Program-made: the position numbers and the translations under genes
The notes under the pieces: model-generated
What the model saw: only the letters and a program-made list of their open reading frames with translations
Told to the model about the DNA's origin: nothing
Databases searched by the model: none
Source: Brachybacterium ginsengisoli
Lineage (GTDB): Bacteria > Actinomycetota > Actinomycetes > Actinomycetales > Dermabacteraceae
Length of the DNA stretch: 64,000 nt
Reading direction: 5' to 3'
NCBI RefSeq assembly: GCF_002407065.1
Contig: NZ_CP023564.1
Span: 2,170,001 to 2,234,000, forward strand
Shown: positions 59,590 to 64,000 of the stretch, in pieces
Position numbering within the stretch: position 1 is the stretch's first letter
How the letters are laid out: each line of letters begins with the position of its first letter

Positions 59590-61320
59590 GTGAGCGAGTC
59601 CGAGACCCCTCTCCCCGCCTCCACCCCTGACGACCAGGCCCCGGAGTCGAGCACCGCTCCGGTGCCCGACCAGGACCCGTCGGTCGAGCCGAGCGACGCG
59701 GCGACCTCTGAGCCCTCCGCCCCGGCGGACCCGACGGAGGCGGCACAGCCGGACGCCGACCAGCCGCTCGAGCCGACCCCGTCGGACGAGCCCGCCGCCG
59801 CTGGAACGGCCGAGGAGCCGGGCGCCGACGCCTCCGCCTCCGAGATGGAGAGCTCCGCGGACGAGACGCCGGAGGCGGAGCCCGTCGAGCAGCAGACGCC
59901 CGCACCGGCCGCTCCCCGCCCCGCGGCGCCGCGTCCGGGAGCTCCCCGACCCACCGCCTCCGGGCCGCGTCCGGGCGTTCCCTCCCCGGCCGCCCTGGCC
60001 GCGAAGAAGCCGAGCGCCGCGCTCCTCCCCGTCGCCCCTCCGGTGACGGAGTACGACCCCGAGCAGGTCGCCGCCGCCGCGGCCTTCGGAACGGTCGCCG
60101 AGGACGGCACCGTCACGGTCCAGGACGGAACCCAGGTGCGCACCATCGGCAGCACCACCGAGACGGATCACCAGACCGCGCTGGAGCCCTTCGCGCGGGG
60201 CTATCTCGACCTGGTCGCCTTCCTCGATCTGACCCAGACCACGCTGAACGCTCCCGAGCACACGCAGAACGAGCTGAACCGGCTGCTCGAGAACCTGCGC
60301 AAGAACATGAAGGAGCCCCAGGTCGTCGGCGACATCCCGGCGCTCCGCACCCGTGCGAACGAGCTCCGCGAGCTGGCCAAGGAGAAGATCCGCGCCCTCG
60401 AGGCCAAGCGTGCCGAGGGTCGCGAGGAGTCGGTGCGGCGACGCACGGAGTTCGTGGAGTCCATCGAGGCCCTGGTCGCGACCGATCCCGAGCAGATCTC
60501 CTGGAAGAACGCCGGGGAGACCATGCGCCAGATGGTCCCGTCCTGGAAGCAGATGCAGTCCGAGGACGTCTCGCTGGATCGCCCCACTGAGGAGGCGCTG
60601 TGGAAGCGGCTCTCCGCGGCCCGCGCCACCTTCGACCGGATGCGCAAGCAGTTCTTCTCGCAGCTGGATGCGAAGCATTCCGAGGCCGCGCAGGTCAAGG
60701 AGGAGCTCATCGCCCGCGCGGAGTCGATGCAGGAATCCACCGACTGGGGCCCCACCGTCCGCGCCTACAAGGACCTGATGGACGAGTGGCGTCAGGCGCC
60801 GCGCGGCAGCCGCAAGAAGGACGACGCGCAGTGGAAGCGCTTCAAGGCCGCGCAGGACACCTTCTTCCAGGCCCGCAACGCCGACCTCCACGAGACCGAG
60901 GCCGAGCAGCGTGAGAACCTCGCCGTCAAGGAATCCCTCCTGGTCGAGGCCGAGGCGATCGATCCGTCCGAGGATCTGGAGGGGGCGAAGAAGGCGCTGC
61001 GCACCGTCCAGGACCGCTGGGAGGAGGCCGGCAAGGTCCCCCGCGGTGACATGCGACGGATCGACGACCGGCTGCGCACGGTGGAGCGGGCGGTGAAGAA
61101 TGCCGAGCAGGACGAGTGGCGGCGCACCGACCCCCGCACCAAGGCGCGCGTGGAGGGAGCCTCCTCGCAGCTGCACTCCGCGATCGCCTCCTACCAGGAC
61201 GCGCTGGACAAGGCCGTCGCCGGCGGCGACCCCCAGAAGATCGCCGAGGCCGAGGCCGCGCTCGAGGCGCGCAAGGAGTGGCTCGCGGTCATCGAGCGCT
61301 CGGCGCGCGATCTGGGCTGA
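59590..61320 (+). CDS. DUF349 repeat protein
   Basis: A 576-residue protein. The first 150 residues are Pro/Ala/Glu-rich and disordered (AAPRPAAPRPGAP-type repeats). The rest is a long helical region with several DUF349 repeats, each about 70 residues with the Trp-x-x-hydrophobic pattern (ISWKNAGETMRQMVPSWKQM, DWGPTVRAYKDLMDEWRQAPRGSRKKDDAQWKRFKAAQDTFF, DLEGAKKALRTVQDRWEEAGKVPRGDMRRIDDRLRTVERAVK). DUF349 proteins are predicted RNA/ribosome-associated helical scaffolds but have no settled function. The GTG start is fixed by GAAGGAG seven bases upstream. It is divergent from hisS and ends in a hairpin. Adjacent rel and hisS in many actinobacteria is a conserved neighbourhood. Confidence 0.9.
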   Translation: MSESETPLPASTPDDQAPESSTAPVPDQDPSVEPSDAATSEPSAPADPTEAAQPDADQPLEPTPSDEPAAAGTAEEPGADASASEMESSADETPEAEPVEQQTPAPAAPRPAAPRPGAPRPTASGPRPGVPSPAALAAKKPSAALLPVAPPVTEYDPEQVAAAAAFGTVAEDGTVTVQDGTQVRTIGSTTETDHQTALEPFARGYLDLVAFLDLTQTTLNAPEHTQNELNRLLENLRKNMKEPQVVGDIPALRTRANELRELAKEKIRALEAKRAEGREESVRRRTEFVESIEALVATDPEQISWKNAGETMRQMVPSWKQMQSEDVSLDRPTEEALWKRLSAARATFDRMRKQFFSQLDAKHSEAAQVKEELIARAESMQESTDWGPTVRAYKDLMDEWRQAPRGSRKKDDAQWKRFKAAQDTFFQARNADLHETEAEQRENLAVKESLLVEAEAIDPSEDLEGAKKALRTVQDRWEEAGKVPRGDMRRIDDRLRTVERAVKNAEQDEWRRTDPRTKARVEGASSQLHSAIASYQDALDKAVAGGDPQKIAEAEAALEARKEWLAVIERSARDLG

Positions 61321-61363
61321 CCGCCCGAGCACCAGGAGCGGGCACGACGCTCCGTTCCTCCAC

Positions 61364-61397
61364 CGCCCCCGTCTGTCCACAGCGACAGGCGGGGGCG
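61364..61397 (+). terminator. hairpin terminator of the DUF349 gene
   Basis: CGCCCCCGTCTGTC pairs with GACAGGCGGGGGCG (one G-U pair) over a six-base loop, 44 bases past the stop; TTG follows the stem. Confidence 0.75.
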
Positions 61398-61420
61398 TTG
61401 CTCTGGGACCGCCGCTGGGC

Positions 61421-61426
61421 CAGAGT
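61421..61426 (+). promoter_or_regulatory. -10-like element of the AbiEi-like gene
   Basis: CAGAGT, six bases before the ATG at 61433, the spacing seen at other leaderless genes here. Confidence 0.35.
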
Positions 61427-61432
61427 CGGTCC

Positions 61433-62164
61433 ATGACGCAGCTCCTCCCGCCGGCCCCGCCCGGTCCCCGCGCTTCCGACGCGCGGTGCGACCCGACCCA
61501 CGATCCGCCGCAGGACCTCACCCGGGCCAGCCCCTGCGTGGCGTGGTCCCGGCACGCGGCGGAGCTCGCGATCCCGATCGGCGCCTCGCTCCAGCACTGG
61601 GAGGAGACGCCGAGCACCCAGGTGCTCGTCGCCGAGGGGTACCTCGCTCGGCTGCTGCCCGGCCTGTTCCTCCCGCCCGATCTGCTGGGGACGGCCGTGC
61701 AGCGGGCCCTCGCGCTCGGCTGCGCCCTAGGTGCCCGTCTGCAGGCGCACCATGTCATCGCCGGCCCCTCAGCGGCCTGGGTGCTGCTGGGTGGGGCCCC
61801 GCCCGCGCCGGCCGAGCTCCACTCGCCCGCGCACCGTGGCGAGCTGGCCGGAGTGGTGCTGCGCACGGCGCGACTGCGGCCCGACGAGGTCGAGACGATC
61901 GGCGGCACCCCGGTCACCGTCCCGGTGCGGACGGCGATCGATCTGCTGAGGTTCACCCCGGCCCCGGTCGCGGCGCCGATGCTGCGCGGGCTGGTCGCGA
62001 GCGGGCATGTCGACGTCGACGCGATGCGCCGAGCTCTGCGGCAGATGCATCGCCATCCGCAGGTGCGCGCCGCCGGGGAGCGCCTCGAGAGCGTTCTGGG
62101 CGCTCAGGAGGAGGACAGAGGCGCCGCGGCGCCGACCGGCTTGCCGTCGGCGGTGACGCGGTAG
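61433..62164 (+). CDS. AbiEi-antitoxin-like / DUF559-associated protein
   Basis: A 243-residue protein resembling the N-terminal regulatory part of AbiEi-type antitoxins and DUF559-type proteins: LVAEGYLARLLPGLFLPPD (winged-helix remnant), HHVIAGPSAAWVLLGG, and the VTVPVRTAIDLLRF block that matches the usual TSPARTALDLAR motif. There is no partner AbiEii nucleotidyltransferase beside it, and no vsr-like nuclease domain follows. It may therefore be an orphan, perhaps regulatory, protein. The Pro-rich N terminus is long. It is convergent with rel, and its last 61 bases overlap the 3' end of the rel coding sequence. Family assignment is moderate. Confidence 0.65.
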   Translation: MTQLLPPAPPGPRASDARCDPTHDPPQDLTRASPCVAWSRHAAELAIPIGASLQHWEETPSTQVLVAEGYLARLLPGLFLPPDLLGTAVQRALALGCALGARLQAHHVIAGPSAAWVLLGGAPPAPAELHSPAHRGELAGVVLRTARLRPDEVETIGGTPVTVPVRTAIDLLRFTPAPVAAPMLRGLVASGHVDVDAMRRALRQMHRHPQVRAAGERLESVLGAQEEDRGAAAPTGLPSAVTR

Positions 62165-64000
62165 ACGTCGTACACGCCCTCGATCCGCCGGACGTGCGCG
62201 AGCACGGACTGCAGATGCGATGGGTCCGCCAGCTCGAAGGAGAAGAAGCTGGTGGCCAGCCGATCGCTGTTGGACTGCGCCGAGGCGGAGTGCAGGTTCA
62301 CCTGCTGCTCGGAGATCACCAGGGCGATGTCCGTGAGCAGCTTCGGGCGATCCAGCGCCTCGATCTTGATGTGGACGAGATAGGCCGTGCCATGGCGCCC
62401 CGACCAGGCGACGTCGACCATCCGATCCGGCTGCTGCTCCTGCAGCTGGATGGCGTTCGTGCACGTCTCGTGGTGCACGGAGATGCCGGATCCACGGGTG
62501 ATGAAGCCGACGATCGGATCACCGGGGACCGGGGCGCAGCACTTCGCGAGCTTGACCCAGAGATCGGCATGGCCGTCCACGATGACGCCCTGATCGGTCT
62601 CCGAGGTGTGCTGTTCCGCCCGTCCCGCGCGCGAGCGCACCTTGGACGGCATGGTGATCTCCGCGAGATCCTCCTCGGCACCGATCGAGCCGCCGAAGGA
62701 GGCCCTCAGCTTGTCCACGACGTGCTGTGCGCCGGTGTGGCCCTCACCGATCGAAGTGTAGAGGGCGTCCACGCTGGGGAGGTTCAGATCATCCGCGGCG
62801 GTGGCGAGGGTGTCGTGGGTCAGCAGGCGGCGCATGGGCAGGTCCTGGCGGCGCAGCGCCTTGGCGAGCTCCTCCTTGCCCTTCTCGAGGGCCTCCTCCC
62901 GCCGCTCCTTGGAGAACCAGTGACGGATCTTGCTGCGGGCGCGCGGCGACTGCACGAAGCCGAGCCAGTCGCGGCTGGGCCCGGCCTCCGGGGACTTCGA
63001 GGTGAACACCTCCACCACATCCCCGGTGGACAGGCTCGACTCGAGCGAGACCAGGCGGCCGTTGACGCGGGCGCCGATGGTGCGATGGCCCACCTCGGTG
63101 TGCACGGAGTAGGCGAAGTCGACGGGGGTCGCCCCCTGGGGCAGGGCGAGCACGTCCCCCTTCGGGGTGAAGACGTACACCTCCTGCGTGTTGATCTCGA
63201 AGCGGAGCGAGTCCAGGAACTCGCCCGAGTCCGTGGTCTCCTTCTGCCAGTCCATGAGCTGGCGCAGCCAGGCCGCGTCGTTCCCGCCGGGTGCCACCTC
63301 GCCGCCCGTGCTGCCGGCCATCGCCTTGTACTTCCAGTGCGCGGCCACGCCGTACTCGGCCCTGCGATGCATCTCGCGGGTGCGGATCTGGATCTCGACC
63401 GGTTTGCCGGTGGGTCCGATGACGGTGGTGTGCAGGGACTGGTAGAGGTTGAACTTCGGCAGGGCGATGTAGTCCTTGAACCGGCCCTGCACCGGGGACC
63501 AGCGGGCGTGCAGGGTGCCCAGCACCCCGTAGCAGTCGCGCACGGTGTCCACCAGCACGCGCACGCCGACCAGGTCGTAGATGTCGGAGAAGTCCCGGCC
63601 GCGCACGATCATCTTCTGGTAGATCGAGTAGTAGTGCTTGGGCCGGCCGGTGACCTCGGCCTTGATCCGGGCCTTGCGGAGGTCCTCGTTGATCTGCGAG
63701 GAGACGGTGGTGAGGTACTGCTCCCGCGCCGGTGCGTGCTGGGCGACCAGGGAGACGATCTCCTCGTACACCTTCGGGTACAGCACCTGGAAGGAGCGGT
63801 CCTCGAGCTCCCACTTCATGGTGTTCAGACCCAGACGATGCGCGAGCGGCGCGTAGATCTCGAGGGTCTCCTTCGCCTTCCGCTCCGCCGAGGCCGCCGG
63901 AACGTACTTCCAGGTCCGGGCGTTGTGCAGACGGTCGGCGAGCTTGATCAGGAGCACCCGCACGTCGCGGCTCATCGCCACGATCATCTTGCGGACGGTC
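62104..64000 (-). CDS. rel: bifunctional (p)ppGpp synthetase/hydrolase, C-terminal part (cut by window edge)
   Basis: The stringent-response enzyme of RelA/SpoT type. The window holds the last 631 codons up to the stop; the N-terminal part of the HD hydrolase domain lies beyond 64000. What is present: the end of the HD domain (RDVRVLLIKLADRLHNARTW, LEIYAPLAHRLG), the synthetase domain (KARIKAEVTGRPKHYYSIYQKM, SDIYDLVGVRVLV, RFKDYIALPKFNLYQSLHTTV, EIQIRT, WKYK), the TGS domain (VFTPKGDVLALPQGATPVDFAY), the helical domain, a zinc-finger/RIS domain (KCCAPVPGDPIVGFITRGSGISVHHETC) and the ACT domain. The frame stays open to the window edge. Both activities are likely, but the hydrolase motif is mostly out of view. 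Confidence 0.96.
   Translation of the reverse strand, partial: TVRKMIVAMSRDVRVLLIKLADRLHNARTWKYVPAASAERKAKETLEIYAPLAHRLGLNTMKWELEDRSFQVLYPKVYEEIVSLVAQHAPAREQYLTTVSSQINEDLRKARIKAEVTGRPKHYYSIYQKMIVRGRDFSDIYDLVGVRVLVDTVRDCYGVLGTLHARWSPVQGRFKDYIALPKFNLYQSLHTTVIGPTGKPVEIQIRTREMHRRAEYGVAAHWKYKAMAGSTGGEVAPGGNDAAWLRQLMDWQKETTDSGEFLDSLRFEINTQEVYVFTPKGDVLALPQGATPVDFAYSVHTEVGHRTIGARVNGRLVSLESSLSTGDVVEVFTSKSPEAGPSRDWLGFVQSPRARSKIRHWFSKERREEALEKGKEELAKALRRQDLPMRRLLTHDTLATAADDLNLPSVDALYTSIGEGHTGAQHVVDKLRASFGGSIGAEEDLAEITMPSKVRSRAGRAEQHTSETDQGVIVDGHADLWVKLAKCCAPVPGDPIVGFITRGSGISVHHETCTNAIQLQEQQPDRMVDVAWSGRHGTAYLVHIKIEALDRPKLLTDIALVISEQQVNLHSASAQSNSDRLATSFFSFELADPSHLQSVLAHVRRIEGVYDVYRVTADGKPVGAAAPLSSS

Noticed and set aside
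1..64000. tRNA, rRNA, tmRNA, CRISPR array, IS element, phage or restriction/defence genes
   Set aside because: None seen by reading for TTCGA-type T-loops, clustered short repeats with spacers, transposase or integrase motifs and inverted-repeat ends. The AbiEi-like gene alone is not a defence system.

Overview
The window is chromosomal DNA of a very GC-rich actinobacterium. The gene set is actinobacterial: DUF3159, DUF3710, DUF3093, DUF4193, SepH, DUF5998, DUF3043, a PASTA-domain PknL kinase beside an Rv2175c protein, a diheme QcrC and a four-subunit aa3 oxidase. The GNAT/acyl-CoA synthetase fusion and the second type II topoisomerase pair point to Micrococcales, possibly a Brachybacterium-like member of the Dermabacteraceae; that rank is inference. 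Gene order resembles two blocks of the Mycobacterium tuberculosis chromosome as I remember it (around Rv2173-Rv2204c and Rv2697c-Rv2703). I see no prophage, IS element, integrase, CRISPR array, rRNA or tRNA, so this is core chromosome and not an accessory island.

Layout. 1-513: 5' part of aconitase acnA (minus), with a perfect 8-2-8 palindrome in its promoter region. 789-5527: RNA uracil methyltransferase, DUF3159, DUF3710 and dut (minus), DUF3093 (plus), DUF4193 (minus). 5827-11822: sepH, an alkaline-phosphatase-fold hydrolase, DUF5998, and the 904-residue GNAT/CoA-ligase fusion. 11925-21309: topoisomerase IV-type subunit A, a membrane protein, a sugar-phosphate mutarotase, a small unknown gene behind a hairpin-rich leader, then a tightly overlapping minus operon parE-hisF-metallophosphoesterase. 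21520-24719: zinc-ribbon DUF7455, GNAT, the principal sigma factor, universal stress protein. 24798-32727: metX, DUF4192, a polyprenyl diphosphate synthase, Rv2175c/pknL, class II DAHP synthase. 32804-39998: acyltransferase, hydrolase plus membrane protein, ROK glucokinase, acyl-CoA ligase, an exonuclease/GIY-YIG nuclease fusion, and a stand-alone AsnC ligand-binding domain. 40017-50162: trpD, then the respiratory cluster ctaE-qcrC-qcrA-qcrB (plus) facing ctaC-ctaD-ctaF (minus). 50433-64000: erpA, small membrane protein, M20 dipeptidase, DUF3043, aspS, DEAD-box helicase, thioredoxin, hisS, DUF349, an AbiEi-like protein, and truncated rel.

Functional links. The qcrCAB and ctaCDEF genes together encode a bc1-aa3 respiratory supercomplex. 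Acyltransferase, acyl-CoA ligase and prenyl synthase serve envelope lipids and quinones. PknL and Rv2175c form a likely kinase-substrate pair. Sigma factor, topoisomerases, rel and two aminoacyl-tRNA synthetases are housekeeping information genes.

The clearest pattern outside the genes is promoter placement. At about 18 first genes a -10-like hexamer with A at position 2 and T at position 6 ends six or seven bases before the start codon, which implies leaderless mRNAs. I did not find a convincing undescribed multi-gene system. The best leads are regulatory: the acnA palindromes, the leader before the 106-residue unknown protein, a sigma-R/H-like promoter before the principal sigma factor, TCACGG repeats before ctaE, and 11-bp repeats before a small unknown gene between the two respiratory operons.
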